Counted from the first letter of the stretch, positions 1-8,750 are shown. The stretch: DNA of 64,000 nt from Aerococcus urinaeequi (GCF_001543205.1 NZ_CP014162.1:1612001-1676000), one strand, 5' to 3'. Translations and numbers: made by a program. The notes: generated from the sequence alone by a model not told the origin.

Positions 1-143
1 ACGATAGCTACCGTTCAGAAACTTTACCAGCGAACATCATTCAAGCACAACGTGACTACTTTGGTGCGCATACTTATGAACGTGTTGATGCTGAAGGTTC
101 TTATCACTTATTATGGGATAAAGAAGAACAAATCGATGCTTAA
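1..143 (+). CDS. gnd: 6-phosphogluconate dehydrogenase, C-terminal end (partial)
   Basis: Only the last 46 codons are in the window; the gene starts upstream. The readable tail contains [19 protein letters not shown], then HTYERVD and a Trp near the end. This is the conserved C-terminal tail of decarboxylating 6-phosphogluconate dehydrogenase, which reaches into the partner subunit of the dimer. The enzyme converts 6-phosphogluconate to ribulose 5-phosphate, CO2 and NADPH in the cytosolic oxidative pentose phosphate pathway. The stop codon lies 44 bases before the response regulator start. In several lactic acid bacteria gnd also directly precedes a CovR-like regulator, which supports the call. 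Confidence 0.93.
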   Translation, partial: DSYRSETLPANIIQAQRDYFGAHTYERVDAEGSYHLLWDKEEQIDA

Positions 144-187
144 TTTTGGGCTTGCCCATGAATTTGTGCAGGAAATAGGGTGAAATT

Positions 188-895
188 ATGAGTGAAGAAA
201 AAGCAAAACGCATCTTAATCGTTGAAGATGAAAAAAACTTAGCGCGCTTTGTTGAATTAGAACTTAAACATGAGGGCTATGAAACAGAACTTGCTAAGGA
301 TGGTCGTATTGGGCTTGAGAAAGCTCAAGAAGGCAACTGGGACTTAATCTTGTTAGATTTAATGCTGCCAGAGATTAACGGGATTGAAGTGTGTCGTCGT
401 TTACGACCAACTTCAGATGTGCCGATAATCATCATGACGGCTAGAGATTCAGTTATTGACCGTGTATCAGGTTTTGACCACGGTGCCGATGACTATATCG
501 TTAAGCCGTTTGCGATTGAAGAATTATTGGCACGTATTCGTGCATTACTTCGTCGTATTGATATCGAAGAAGAACAACAACACAGAAAACAAACGAAAGT
601 AACTTTCCGTGACCTTTCTGTTGAAAAAGAAAATCGTATCGTTCGCCGTGGCGAAGAGATTATCGATTTAACAAAACGTGAGTACGAGTTATTGGTGATG
701 TTAATGGAGAACGTTAACGTGGTATTACCTCGTACAGAATTATTAAATAAAGTATGGGGCTATACAACTGAAGTTGAAACCAACGTGGTAGATGTTTATA
801 TTCGTTACTTACGAAATAAAATCGATGTAGATGGTCAACCAGGTTACATTCAAACTGTCCGTGGTACGGGCTATGTAATGAGGACCCCAGAATAA
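188..895 (+). CDS. covR: OmpR/PhoB-family response regulator (CovR/CsrR, ArlR type)
   Basis: Cytoplasmic DNA-binding response regulator of 235 residues. The receiver domain spans about residues 8-122, with acidic pocket E13/D14, phospho-acceptor D57 in LLLDLMLP, T84 in MTARD and K106 in VKPFAIEELLARIRAL. A winged-helix domain follows (about 135-232), with LTKREYELL and the recognition-helix region VVDVYIRYLRNKID. The segment KNLARFVELELK closely resembles streptococcal CovR and staphylococcal ArlR, so this is probably their ortholog. I infer that from pattern, and the true symbol could be arlR. The GGGTGAAATT preceding ATG serves as ribosome binding site. The stop codon overlaps the kinase start as TAATG, indicating co-translation. 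Acetyl phosphate from the nearby pyruvate oxidase could in principle phosphorylate it, but that is speculation. Confidence 0.92.
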   Translation: MSEEKAKRILIVEDEKNLARFVELELKHEGYETELAKDGRIGLEKAQEGNWDLILLDLMLPEINGIEVCRRLRPTSDVPIIIMTARDSVIDRVSGFDHGADDYIVKPFAIEELLARIRALLRRIDIEEEQQHRKQTKVTFRDLSVEKENRIVRRGEEIIDLTKREYELLVMLMENVNVVLPRTELLNKVWGYTTEVETNVVDVYIRYLRNKIDVDGQPGYIQTVRGTGYVMRTPE

Positions 896-2424
896 TGTTT
901 AATAGCGTTTTAAATGATTTTAAAACAAAACTGCAGCACCCATTTTCATTAATTTGGAAGTGGGGCTTAGTTTTATCTAGCTTGTTTTGGTTGGCCTTGA
1001 GTGTGAGCCCCATCATTTCAAATATTCAAGAACAACGAGCGCTAGAAGAAGACTATGTGACTGAGGTTACACAAATTGACACGTATTTACAAACCTATCT
1101 AAATTCTTTAGCGTCGCGCCCAGCTTCAGAAGTGCGTGAAGGATTCCAATCACGGATTGCCATTGAAAATATTTCATTAGAAGATTACTTGAATGAACAT
1201 AACGTGAAAATCCAAGTCTATAATGAAAATGGCAACCTGGTTTATAATTCAGGGACTACTGTAGATAGTTACTCAACTAATAGAACGACAGGCCGAACGA
1301 AATCGGATGAAACTGGCGACTTCCTGACTTATCAATTACTATATGAAGGGTCTGACCAAATTGGGTATTATTTTGCGACCTTTGATTACCAAACAGTTGC
1401 CAATCAATTATCTGATAAACGGACTGAATTGATTATTATGGCGGGGGTTAATTTAGTCATCGCCGTTGTCGCTGGTATTGGTGTAGCTTATTACTTTATT
1501 CAACCGATTCAAAAGATGAAGCGTTTCTTAAAGAACATCACTGCAGATAATATTGCTGACCGCCGTTTAAACGTATCAGAATACCGCGGTGAAATCACTG
1601 AAATTTCTGAAAGTATCAACCAAATGCTGGATCAAACAAGTGAGTATATTGACCAACAAATTCACTTTGTCGAAGATGTATCGCATGAATTACGTACACC
1701 TGTAGCGATCATTGAGGGACATTTAAATATGCTGAATCGTTGGGGTAAAGATGATCCAGAAATACTAGAAGAGTCATTATCTGCATCTGTAAATGAACTG
1801 GAACGTATGAAAGTACTTGTTCAAGAGATGTTAGACCTATCACGGGCTGGTCAAGTAGATACGCAATACTATGATAAGACAACGTTAATTAACGAAGTGA
1901 TTAATCAAGTATTCCAAAATTTCAAGGTCTTATACCCAGACTTCCAATTCTTCTTGGAAAATGACCTGCGTCGTAATTATGAGATTCAGATTTACCGTAA
2001 TCATCTTGAGCAAATACTGATTATTTTATTGGATAATGCAGTGAAATATTCTACAGATCGCCAAGAAATCCATATTTCTGTTGCGACCAACGCCGTTGAT
2101 TATATTGAAATTGCCATCCAAGATTTCGGTGAGGGGATGTCTCAAGAAGACCAAAACCGTATTTTTAACCGCTTCTACCGGGTGGATAAGGCGCGGTCGC
2201 GTGAACGTGGAGGGAATGGTCTAGGTTTATCTATCGCGAAAGAATTAATCAAAGGGTACAAGGGTTCTATCTTTGTAGAGAGTGAACTGGGCAATGGGTC
2301 TATTTTCCATGTCCGCTTCCCAATCTTGAATACCTTAGACGAAATTTCAGCAGCTGATCGTGAACGAATTGATCAATTGTTGGAAGAAGCAGCAAATGAT
2401 GAGGATAATAATTTAATTAAATAA
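895..2424 (+). CDS. covS: Sensor histidine kinase (CovS/ArlS type)
   Basis: Membrane histidine kinase of 509 residues, cognate to the regulator whose stop codon it overlaps by one base. A first transmembrane helix lies at about residues 20-42. An extracellular sensor loop of about 135 residues follows, then a second helix (about 178-203), and a HAMP linker to about 253. The dimerisation/phosphoacceptor helix carries H264 in DVSHELRTPVAIIEGHL. The ATPase domain shows the N box (LLDNAVKYS), G1 box (DFGEGMS), F box (FNRFYRVDKAR) and G2 box (GNGLGLSIAKEL). All catalytic motifs are present, so the kinase should be active. The sensed signal cannot be read from sequence. The last ~30 residues are acidic and lack a recognisable domain. 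A hairpin terminator follows directly. Confidence 0.92.
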   Translation: MFNSVLNDFKTKLQHPFSLIWKWGLVLSSLFWLALSVSPIISNIQEQRALEEDYVTEVTQIDTYLQTYLNSLASRPASEVREGFQSRIAIENISLEDYLNEHNVKIQVYNENGNLVYNSGTTVDSYSTNRTTGRTKSDETGDFLTYQLLYEGSDQIGYYFATFDYQTVANQLSDKRTELIIMAGVNLVIAVVAGIGVAYYFIQPIQKMKRFLKNITADNIADRRLNVSEYRGEITEISESINQMLDQTSEYIDQQIHFVEDVSHELRTPVAIIEGHLNMLNRWGKDDPEILEESLSASVNELERMKVLVQEMLDLSRAGQVDTQYYDKTTLINEVINQVFQNFKVLYPDFQFFLENDLRRNYEIQIYRNHLEQILIILLDNAVKYSTDRQEIHISVATNAVDYIEIAIQDFGEGMSQEDQNRIFNRFYRVDKARSRERGGNGLGLSIAKELIKGYKGSIFVESELGNGSIFHVRFPILNTLDEISAADRERIDQLLEEAANDEDNNLIK

Positions 2425-2434
2425 ACCATGACAG

Positions 2435-2468
2435 GACCTTATGCTAGTAAGCGTAAGGTTCTTATTTT
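2435..2468 (+). terminator. Rho-independent terminator after the two-component operon
   Basis: Nine base pairs pair ACCTTATGC (2436-2444) with GCGTAAGGT (2451-2459), with one G-U pair and a six-base loop. A T-rich run TTCTTATTTT follows. It sits 11 bases after the kinase stop codon. Confidence 0.75.
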
Positions 2469-2512
2469 AATATATAGAAGAAAGATGACTTGAATAAGAG
2501 AGGGCGTTTGTG

Positions 2513-3100
2513 ATGACAGAAAACATTCAAAATATGACTGAAATGGAAAAACTGCAGGCAGGATTACCATATTCGATGCGAGATAAAGAAGTAAATAGTC
2601 AAAAACTTCAAGCAATCTCCGGTTGTAAAAAATTAAATGGTGTAGATACTTCAGATAATGTAGCATTGGAAGCGGCAATAAGAAATTTATTTGGAAAAGT
2701 TGGCAAAAATCCCTTTGTAGCTCCTGTCTTTAATTGTGATAGTGGAGAAAATATTGAGGTTGGTGATAATTTTCTAGCAAATTATAATGTAACAATTTTG
2801 GATATTGCTAAAGTGAAAATCGGGAATGATGTGATGATAGGGCCAAATACATTGATTTCTACAGTAAATCATCCCATAACACCTCAAGGACGACGAGACC
2901 ATCTAGCTGTGGCAAGCTCAGTAACAATTGGGAATGATGTATGGCTTGGTGGAAATGTAACTATTTTACCTGGTGTGACGATTGGTAACAATGTTGTTGT
3001 GGCGGCTGGTGCGGTTGTGACTAAGGATGTAGCTGATAATTCATTAGTTGGTGGGGTACCTGCCAAATTGTTAAAAGAAATTCCTAATGATGTTGTATAA
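2513..3100 (+). CDS. Maltose/galactoside O-acetyltransferase-like enzyme
   Basis: Cytoplasmic acetyl-CoA-dependent sugar O-acetyltransferase of the LacA/Maa family, 195 residues, the usual family length (about 185-205). The N-terminal helical Mac domain contains MEKLQAGLPYSMRDKE. A left-handed beta-helix of hexapeptide repeats follows, including IGNDVMIGPNTLIST, IGNDVWLGGNVTILPGV and VVVAAGAVVTKDV. The expected catalytic His is in TVNHPIT. The C-terminal VGGVPAKLLKEI is the canonical end of the beta-helix. A GTG at 2510 is also in frame, but ATG at 2513 is better spaced (8 bases) from the AGGG at 2501-2504. The gene stands alone between a terminator and a long leader region. Substrate cannot be decided from sequence. 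Confidence 0.88.
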   Translation: MTENIQNMTEMEKLQAGLPYSMRDKEVNSQKLQAISGCKKLNGVDTSDNVALEAAIRNLFGKVGKNPFVAPVFNCDSGENIEVGDNFLANYNVTILDIAKVKIGNDVMIGPNTLISTVNHPITPQGRRDHLAVASSVTIGNDVWLGGNVTILPGVTIGNNVVVAAGAVVTKDVADNSLVGGVPAKLLKEIPNDVV

Positions 3101-3296
3101 CTTCTTACAATAGCCATCATTAGTTGTTTATACCGTTCGACTATATTTAAGATATTCTTCACTAACTTTCTAATGTGTAAAATTTAAAAAGATAAATGAT
3201 GAAAATGGATATGTAATTCCTAAATTTTATAACAGTAAACTTGTGTAGTAGTGTTAATAGTGGTTACTTTTTAAAAGTTCTTGATTTACAAGGGTT

Positions 3297-3338
3297 TTTA
3301 CCTCTTAAACTGTACTAGTACAATTTCGCCCATTGTAC
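3297..3338 (+). promoter_or_regulatory. Candidate distal pox promoter with overlapping operator-like palindromes
   Basis: A -35-like TTTACC (3297-3302), 16-base spacer and -10-like TACAAT (3319-3324) form a plausible sigma-A promoter. The perfect palindrome TGTACTAGTACA (3311-3322) overlaps the -10. GTACAAT (3318-3324) and ATTGTAC (3332-3338) form a perfect 7-bp inverted repeat spaced by 7 bases. A third copy, ATTGTAC, lies at 3362-3368. The placement over the promoter suggests a repressor or redox-regulator site. The protein that would bind is unknown, and this is inference from symmetry only. Confidence 0.5.
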
Positions 3339-3427
3339 CATTTTTTTGCAAATGAAACAATATTGTACTAAAAAAGGGGTATTTTTGGCTAATTATGGAC
3401 CTCACAAAGGATATTTGTGGCAATTCA

Positions 3428-3456
3428 TTGGAATAAGCTGTTTTAAGTGCTATTAT
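3428..3456 (+). promoter_or_regulatory. Candidate proximal pox promoter
   Basis: TTGGAA (3428-3433), a 17-base spacer and TATTAT (3451-3456) with an adjacent TGC extended -10. It lies about 40 bases before the pox start codon and its strong GGAGGG ribosome binding site. Confidence 0.55.
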
Positions 3457-3497
3457 TTCAATTGTGATATTTTTAAATCAAATGGAGGGTAATCTAA

Positions 3498-5276
3498 ATG
3501 TCAGATAACAAAATTAACATCGGTTTAGCAGTTATGAAGATTTTAGAATCTTGGGGAGCAGATACTATTTACGGTATTCCTTCAGGTACTTTAAGTTCAT
3601 TGATGGACGCGATGGGTGAAGAAGAAAACAACGTTAAATTCCTACAAGTGAAACACGAAGAAGTAGGTGCTATGGCTGCTGTAATGCAAAGCAAATTCGG
3701 CGGTAACCTAGGTGTTACTGTTGGTTCTGGTGGTCCAGGTGCATCTCACTTGATTAACGGTTTATACGATGCAGCAATGGATAACATTCCAGTAGTTGCA
3801 ATCTTAGGTTCTCGTCCACAACGCGAATTAAACATGGACGCTTTCCAAGAATTAAACCAAAACCCAATGTACGACCACATTGCAGTTTACAACCGTCGTG
3901 TAGCTTATGCTGAGCAATTACCAAAATTAGTTGACGAAGCGGCTCGTATGGCTATCGCTAAACGTGGTGTAGCAGTTCTAGAAGTACCTGGTGATTTCGC
4001 TAAAGTTGAAATCGACAACGACCAATGGTACTCATCTGCAAACAGCTTACGTAAATATGAACCAATCGCTCCAGCAGCACAAGATATCGACGCAGCAGTT
4101 GAATTATTAAACAACTCTAAACGTCCAGTAATCTACGCTGGTATTGGTACTATGGGCCACGGTCCTGCAGTTCAAGAATTAGCTCGTAAAATCAAAGCGC
4201 CAGTTATCACTACTGGTAAAAACTTTGAAACTTTCGAGTGGGACTTCGAAGCGTTAACAGGTTCTACTTACCGTGTAGGTTGGAAACCAGCTAACGAAAC
4301 AATCTTAGAAGCAGATACAGTATTATTTGCTGGTTCAAACTTCCCATTCTCAGAGGTTGAAGGTACTTTCCGTAATGTTGATAACTTCATCCAAATCGAT
4401 ATCGACCCAGCTATGTTAGGTAAACGTCACCACGCTGATGTTGCTATCTTAGGTGATGCTGGTTTAGCAATCGACGAAATCTTAAACAAAGTTGACGCTG
4501 TTGAAGAGTCAGCATGGTGGACAGCTAACTTGAAAAACATCGCTAACTGGCGTGAATACATCAACATGTTAGAAACTAAAGAAGAAGGCGACTTGCAATT
4601 CTACCAAGTGTACAATGCAATCAACAATCATGCTGATGAAGATGCAATTTACTCAATTGATGTTGGTAACTCAACACAAACATCTATTCGTCATTTACAC
4701 ATGACACCTAAAAACATGTGGAGAACTTCTCCATTATTCGCGACAATGGGTATCGCTATCCCTGGTGGTTTAGGTGCTAAAAACACTTACCCAGATCGTC
4801 AAGTTTGGAACATCATTGGTGATGGTGCCTTCTCTATGACTTACCCAGATGTAGTAACTAACGTACGTTACAACATGCCTGTAATCAACGTTGTATTCTC
4901 TAACACTGAATATGCCTTCATCAAAAACAAATATGAAGACACTAACAAAAACTTATTCGGTGTAGACTTTACAGATGTTGACTACGCTAAAATCGCTGAA
5001 GCACAAGGTGCTAAAGGATTTACTGTAAGCCGTATCGAAGATATGGACCGTGTAATGGCTGAAGCTGTTGCAGCTAATAAAGCAGGTCATACTGTAGTTA
5101 TCGACTGTAAGATTACTCAAGACCGTCCAATCCCTGTAGAAACATTGAAATTAGATTCAAAACTATACAGCGAAGACGAAATCAAAGCTTACAAAGAACG
5201 TTACGAAGCTACTAACTTAGTACCATTCAGAGAGTACTTAGAAGCTGAAGGCTTAGAATCTAAATACATCAAATAA
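3498..5276 (+). CDS. pox: Pyruvate oxidase (acetyl phosphate and H2O2 forming)
   Basis: Cytoplasmic ThDP- and FAD-dependent flavoenzyme, 592 residues. It converts pyruvate, phosphate and O2 to acetyl phosphate, CO2 and H2O2 (EC 1.2.3.3). The ThDP-binding Pyr domain comes first and includes the catalytic Glu in [12 protein letters not shown] central FAD-binding domain follows, then the PP domain with the Mg/ThDP motif that begins [19 protein letters not shown]. The sequence matches, from memory, the crystallised Aerococcus viridans enzyme with only a few differences, which is the strongest species clue in the window. Codon choice is strongly biased toward a small preferred set (TTA, GGT, GTA, AAC), unlike most neighbours, as expected for a very highly expressed gene. 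It is monocistronic, with its own promoters and terminator. H2O2 output makes it the likely source of the oxidative stress that mntH and msrB here would counter. Confidence 0.97.
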   Translation: MSDNKINIGLAVMKILESWGADTIYGIPSGTLSSLMDAMGEEENNVKFLQVKHEEVGAMAAVMQSKFGGNLGVTVGSGGPGASHLINGLYDAAMDNIPVVAILGSRPQRELNMDAFQELNQNPMYDHIAVYNRRVAYAEQLPKLVDEAARMAIAKRGVAVLEVPGDFAKVEIDNDQWYSSANSLRKYEPIAPAAQDIDAAVELLNNSKRPVIYAGIGTMGHGPAVQELARKIKAPVITTGKNFETFEWDFEALTGSTYRVGWKPANETILEADTVLFAGSNFPFSEVEGTFRNVDNFIQIDIDPAMLGKRHHADVAILGDAGLAIDEILNKVDAVEESAWWTANLKNIANWREYINMLETKEEGDLQFYQVYNAINNHADEDAIYSIDVGNSTQTSIRHLHMTPKNMWRTSPLFATMGIAIPGGLGAKNTYPDRQVWNIIGDGAFSMTYPDVVTNVRYNMPVINVVFSNTEYAFIKNKYEDTNKNLFGVDFTDVDYAKIAEAQGAKGFTVSRIEDMDRVMAEAVAANKAGHTVVIDCKITQDRPIPVETLKLDSKLYSEDEIKAYKERYEATNLVPFREYLEAEGLESKYIK

Positions 5277-5331
5277 TCATTTGGTAACCTTAGATTAGTA
5301 ACTAAGATTTATTATATTCAGACGAGATAAG

Positions 5332-5362
5332 AACAGGTTGGGGCTTTTCCCAGCCTGTTTTT
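5332..5362 (+). terminator. Terminator after pox
   Basis: AACAGGTTGGG (5332-5342) pairs with CCCAGCCTGTT (5349-5359) around a GCTTTT loop. The 11-bp stem has one G-T wobble and is followed by T residues. Confidence 0.88.
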
Positions 5363-5524
5363 GCTTATATAGAATTCTTGCAAAAATAGTTATTTCGACC
5401 ATATTTTCAACCATCGTGTTCAAAATTTCCTAATCAAGCTTGATAGTTTTTCGATACTTTGATCAAGACATAATAGTTTTGTAGATGTGTTACAATTTAT
5501 CTAAACAAGATGGAGGTTTTAGCT

Positions 5525-6742
5525 ATGACAAACAAGAAAATTTTAACCACACATGTAGGTTCATTACCACGTCCAAAAACATTATTAGAGGCAAATGACC
5601 GTCGTGCAAAAAATGAAATTTCAGACGAAGAATACAATCGAATCATCCAAGATTCAGTGGATCAAGTTGTTGCAAAACAAAAAGAACTTGGTATCGACAT
5701 TGTAAATGATGGTGAATATGGTCATATCACATCTGGTCCAGTAGATTTTGGTGCTTGGTGGAACTACTCATTCTATCGGTTAGGTGGTTTAGAAATGACT
5801 GACCAAGACCGGTGGGCAAACCCTGAAAAAGTTCGTTCAACACCAGGAAACATTAAATTAACATCATTTCCTGACCGTCGTGACCGTGCAATTTTCTCAG
5901 CTGCCTATGAAGATCCAGATTCTGGGGTTTTAGGTAAACGTAAAGCTGTCGGTAACCCAGTTTTCGCTGATAAAGTGACTTACGTTGGTCATGACCAAGT
6001 ACAACGTGACGTAGATTTCTTAAAATCTTCACTAGCTAAAAATAACTTAGATAAAGGTTTTATTGCAGCTGTATCTCCAGGTTCAGCAGCTCGTCTACAA
6101 GATAACTACTACAACGGTGATGAAGAAGCCTTATTAAATGATTTAGCAGACGCATTACATGAAGAATATAAAGCAATCACAGATGCTGGTTTCATCGTTC
6201 AAATTGATGCGCCAGACTTGGCTGAAGCTTGGGACCAAATCAACCCAGAGCCATCAGTTGAAGACTTCCAAAGATGGTTACAATTACGTATTGACGCTAT
6301 TAACCGTGCCTTAAAAGGTATCGATCCAGCTTTAGTTCGCTTACATATTTGCTGGGGTTCATGGCATGGACCACATACAACAGATATTCCATTAGAGTAC
6401 ATCGTTGATCAATGTTTAGAAGTAAATGCAGCAGGATTTACTTTTGAAGCATCAAGTCCACGTCATGCGCACGAATGGAAAGTATGGGAAAAAGTAGGCC
6501 GCTTAAAAGAAGGCCAATACATCATTCCTGGTTTAGTATCACATTCAACAAATGCGGTTGAGCATCCAGAATTAATCGCAGAACGCTTAATCCGTTTCGG
6601 TGAAATTGTTGGGCCAGAAAACGTCGTTGCTTCAACTGACTGTGGTTTAGGTGGACGTTTACACGAGCAAATCGCTTGGGCTAAATTAGAAGCCCTTGTA
6701 GAAGGTGCAGCAATCGCTTCTAAACACTTCTACGGAGAATAA
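5525..6742 (+). CDS. Stand-alone cobalamin-independent methionine synthase (MetE C-domain)-like methyltransferase
   Basis: 405-residue protein of the COG0620 zinc methyltransferase family, resembling the catalytic half of MetE. It begins TTHVGSLPRPKTLLEAN, typical of the short MetE-like group. The zinc-site region is visible as HICWGSWHG, GFTFEASSP and the late Cys in VASTDCGLGGR. Family members move methyl or thiol groups, for example methylcobalamin or S-methyl donors to homocysteine. The short proteins lack MetE's N-terminal folate-binding half, so the donor here is unknown. An in-frame ATG at 5510 overlaps the GGAGG ribosome binding site, so the ATG at 5525 is the real start. It stands alone, and no metF, metH or T-box/S-box leader is visible nearby. 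Confidence 0.8.
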   Translation: MTNKKILTTHVGSLPRPKTLLEANDRRAKNEISDEEYNRIIQDSVDQVVAKQKELGIDIVNDGEYGHITSGPVDFGAWWNYSFYRLGGLEMTDQDRWANPEKVRSTPGNIKLTSFPDRRDRAIFSAAYEDPDSGVLGKRKAVGNPVFADKVTYVGHDQVQRDVDFLKSSLAKNNLDKGFIAAVSPGSAARLQDNYYNGDEEALLNDLADALHEEYKAITDAGFIVQIDAPDLAEAWDQINPEPSVEDFQRWLQLRIDAINRALKGIDPALVRLHICWGSWHGPHTTDIPLEYIVDQCLEVNAAGFTFEASSPRHAHEWKVWEKVGRLKEGQYIIPGLVSHSTNAVEHPELIAERLIRFGEIVGPENVVASTDCGLGGRLHEQIAWAKLEALVEGAAIASKHFYGE

Positions 6743-6763
6743 AACGAGTTATTTAGCTATATA

Positions 6764-6799
6764 AAAAGGGTTTGTAGCAGAGCTATCGCAAACCCTTTT
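6764..6799 (+). terminator. Terminator after the MetE-like gene
   Basis: Perfect 11-bp stem: AAAAGGGTTTG (6764-6774) with CAAACCCTTTT (6789-6799). The arms are A-rich and T-rich, so it can act in both directions. Confidence 0.85.
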
Positions 6800-6821
6800 A
6801 TGCACTTTTTAATAGCATAAG

Positions 6822-6867
6822 AAAAGCCCTCTGGCTAGCGTATAGAACGCCAAGTCAGAGGGCTTTT
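6822..6867 (-). terminator. Terminator for yidC (bidirectional)
   Basis: Perfect 12-bp inverted repeat, AAAAGCCCTCTG (6822-6833) and CAGAGGGCTTTT (6856-6867). It lies 17 bases past the yidC stop on the minus strand and forms a convergent terminator with the hairpin at 6764-6799. Confidence 0.87.
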
Positions 6868-6883
6868 ACCTTGTTATCAGTTG

Positions 6884-7810
6884 TTATTTACGTTGTTTGC
6901 CAGCATTACGGTTTGTTTGGCTGTCATTATTTGTTAAGCGTTTGTTTGTAGGTTCGTTCTTAACAGAATCAGTCACATCTTTACGGCCGCTAGAAGGTTT
7001 CTTCACCTTGATTGGGTTCTCAGCCATTTCTTTATCAACTTCTGCTTGGATTCTTGGCTTGAAGTAGAAAGTTGTAAATAATGATTGTAGAATTGACCAA
7101 ATGGCACCTGCTAAGAAGTAAAGTGTTAACCCGGCTGGTGTTGTAAATACAATGAATCCCATCATAATTGGTGTCATGAATAGGGTAGAACGCATTTGCG
7201 CTTTTTGCTCTTCTGGTACACCTTGCAAGGTAATGAATGATTGAATTAAGTACATTACAATGGTGATAATGGCTAATACCATATGAGATTCTCCAAGTGA
7301 GATACCGAAGAATTCAGAGCTGGCAATTGGTTCACTCACGCGAATAGCAGTGTATAAACCAGAGATGATTGGTAATTGTAGTAATAATGGTAAACAACCC
7401 ATTCCACCAAACATAGAAACGTTATTTTCGCGCATGAATTCTTGTTGTTCAGTCGCTAATGCCATTTTCTCTTCTTGCGTTGTGGCATTTTTTTGACGTT
7501 CTTGAATTTCTTTTAAGTATGGTTGGAAAGCAGCCATCTTAATTTGTTGACGCGTTGAGCTTTTCAGCTGGTTCAGGGTAAGTGGCAATAGAATAATACG
7601 AATGGCAATGGTAATAATGATAATAGCAATTCCGTAGTTACCAGCAAACTGATCAGCAATCCATGCGATAAGTTGACCAATCGGTGCTACTGTTAAGCGG
7701 TACATAAGACCATCTGGATTATTTGGATTGGCACATCCACCCAAAAATACCACGAGTGACATCACTAACATAATTAGCGATAGGCGTTTATTTTTTAAAC
7801 GGCTTGACAA
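6884..7810 (-). CDS. yidC: Membrane protein insertase YidC/OxaA, lipoprotein form
   Basis: 308-residue inner-membrane insertase that places Sec-dependent and Sec-independent proteins into the membrane. A type II signal peptide ends in the lipobox FLGGC (Cys26), as in Gram-positive YidC/SpoIIIJ. Five membrane segments follow. The positively charged groove residue is R71 in TIAIRIILLPLTLN, and the family motif MFGGMGCLPLLLQLPI is present. The C-terminal tail of about 50 residues is hydrophilic and basic (ends NAGKQRK) and may contact the ribosome. The start is TTG at 7808-7810, with AAAGGA upstream. Promoter TTGAAA-17-TACAAT lies just before it. It is the lone gene of its transcript; the usual neighbour rnpA is not here, so this may be the second YidC copy (YidC2) common in lactic acid bacteria. 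Confidence 0.94.
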   Translation of the reverse strand: MSSRLKNKRLSLIMLVMSLVVFLGGCANPNNPDGLMYRLTVAPIGQLIAWIADQFAGNYGIAIIIITIAIRIILLPLTLNQLKSSTRQQIKMAAFQPYLKEIQERQKNATTQEEKMALATEQQEFMRENNVSMFGGMGCLPLLLQLPIISGLYTAIRVSEPIASSEFFGISLGESHMVLAIITIVMYLIQSFITLQGVPEEQKAQMRSTLFMTPIMMGFIVFTTPAGLTLYFLAGAIWSILQSLFTTFYFKPRIQAEVDKEMAENPIKVKKPSSGRKDVTDSVKNEPTNKRLTNNDSQTNRNAGKQRK

Positions 7811-7875
7811 TACTTCACGTCCTTTAATTTATATAGTTATTTGATTCTTGTTTAAGTGTCTTGACTAACGTTACT

Positions 7876-7904
7876 ATTGTAGCTAATTTGGGGGGCTATT
7901 TCAA
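7876..7904 (-). promoter_or_regulatory. yidC promoter
   Basis: On the minus strand TTGAAA (complement of 7899-7904), a 17-base spacer and TACAAT (complement of 7876-7881). The -35 box overlaps the end of the acylphosphatase gene. Confidence 0.7.
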
Positions 7905-8179
7905 TAAACGGTGCGAAATTTCACCATTTCCTCACTATTGAAGGTTTCAACGACTTGGATATTGTCGACATGGGCGGATGGGTTTTCCGGCATTTCTTTG
8001 ACTTCTTCAATAAAAGCGCGCAATGTGGCATCGTCTGCTTGAACAAGAATTTCGACTGATCCATCGTTCTTATTCTCAACAGTTCCTGCAACTTTCATCC
8101 TCTTGGCGATTCTTTCCGTAAAATAACGAAAGCCTACACCTTGCACACGTCCGGTTACAACAATTCTACATGTTTTCAT
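7901..8179 (-). CDS. acyP: Acylphosphatase
   Basis: Small cytosolic hydrolase, 92 residues, the normal length. It hydrolyses the carboxyl-phosphate bond of acyl phosphates such as 1,3-bisphosphoglycerate (EC 3.6.1.7). The signature [11 protein letters not shown] supplies the phosphate-binding loop with catalytic Arg. The second signature, [16 protein letters not shown], contains the catalytic Asn. An upstream in-frame ATG at 8197 exists, but AGAAGGG stands 8 bases before the ATG at 8179. Starting there gives the standard N terminus [17 protein letters not shown]-like box lies on the minus strand at 8210-8215. It could in principle also lower acetyl phosphate in a pox-containing cell. Confidence 0.93.
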   Translation of the reverse strand: MKTCRIVVTGRVQGVGFRYFTERIAKRMKVAGTVENKNDGSVEILVQADDATLRAFIEEVKEMPENPSAHVDNIQVVETFNSEEMVKFRTVY

Positions 8180-8371
8180 AAATATCCCTTCTTTCATTAT
8201 GCTTCTTTAATTATACTAGATATTATGTCGATTAACATCAGACTAAGTACTAATTTTGAATGGGATTTTTATTAAAATGAAGTCCTTTGTTTGCGTAAGG
8301 TCAAAACATCACCAAGATGAAAATCGACCGTAAGTTTGGTATAATAGAGTGCTGATTGGAGAGTGAAGAAG

Positions 8372-8749
8372 ATGAGTTTCCAAGTATATCAAATAGATGG
8401 ATTTGACGAGCCATGGTGGTTTGAAGATGACTGGCATGAGCATGTCGTCGCTGTTGAAACGGCTGACAGCTTAGAGGATGCAGCACTTATTTTTCAAGGT
8501 GAATCATTAAAATTGCAGGGCTTATTTCCGAAGACGCGTAGCCGAGTAGAAGGGATGCGCGCTTTCTGGCAACCGGGTGAAACGGATTGGTGTGAACCTT
8601 GTGCCAATGATGAACAAGTCTACCATAGCCTAGTCCTTTATGAGAACCAACAAGCTTTAAGTGAGGCACGCGTCAAAGAATTAACCAGTATTTTAGACAA
8701 TATCAATCGCTATTCGAGCGATAAAAATCTTTTAGAAGAGGAGGGTTAG
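8372..8749 (+). CDS. DUF1033 family protein
   Basis: 125-residue soluble protein of unknown function. The opening [20 protein letters not shown] fits the DUF1033 family of Lactobacillales, which characteristically carries an EPWWF-type motif followed by acidic residues. Aromatic and acidic residues dominate, and no catalytic motif is recognisable. In-frame GTG at 8363 is possible, but GGAGAG at 8358-8363 is ideally spaced for ATG 8372. A TATAAT box lies at about 8339-8344. It is translationally linked to ftsK (one base between stop and start), so it may be coexpressed with the division/segregation translocase. Confidence 0.75.
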   Translation: MSFQVYQIDGFDEPWWFEDDWHEHVVAVETADSLEDAALIFQGESLKLQGLFPKTRSRVEGMRAFWQPGETDWCEPCANDEQVYHSLVLYENQQALSEARVKELTSILDNINRYSSDKNLLEEEG

Positions 8750-8750
8750 C

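Larger units (their letters stand above)
3101..3497. other. 397-base leader region upstream of pyruvate oxidase
   Basis: No coding potential seen. The stretch is AT-rich and holds two candidate promoters for pox, three ATTGTAC-type elements and a 12-base palindrome, listed separately. No convincing terminator for the upstream acetyltransferase gene was found in its first 200 bases. Confidence 0.6.

Noticed and set aside
2439-3162. Minus-strand frames across the acetyltransferase gene
   Set aside because: They are opposite-strand shadows of a clear hexapeptide-repeat protein.
5363-5524. T-box, S-box or other methionine leader before the MetE-like gene
   Set aside because: No T-box AGGGTGG-type or S-box core sequence was seen; only a short palindrome and a TACAAT -10-like box.
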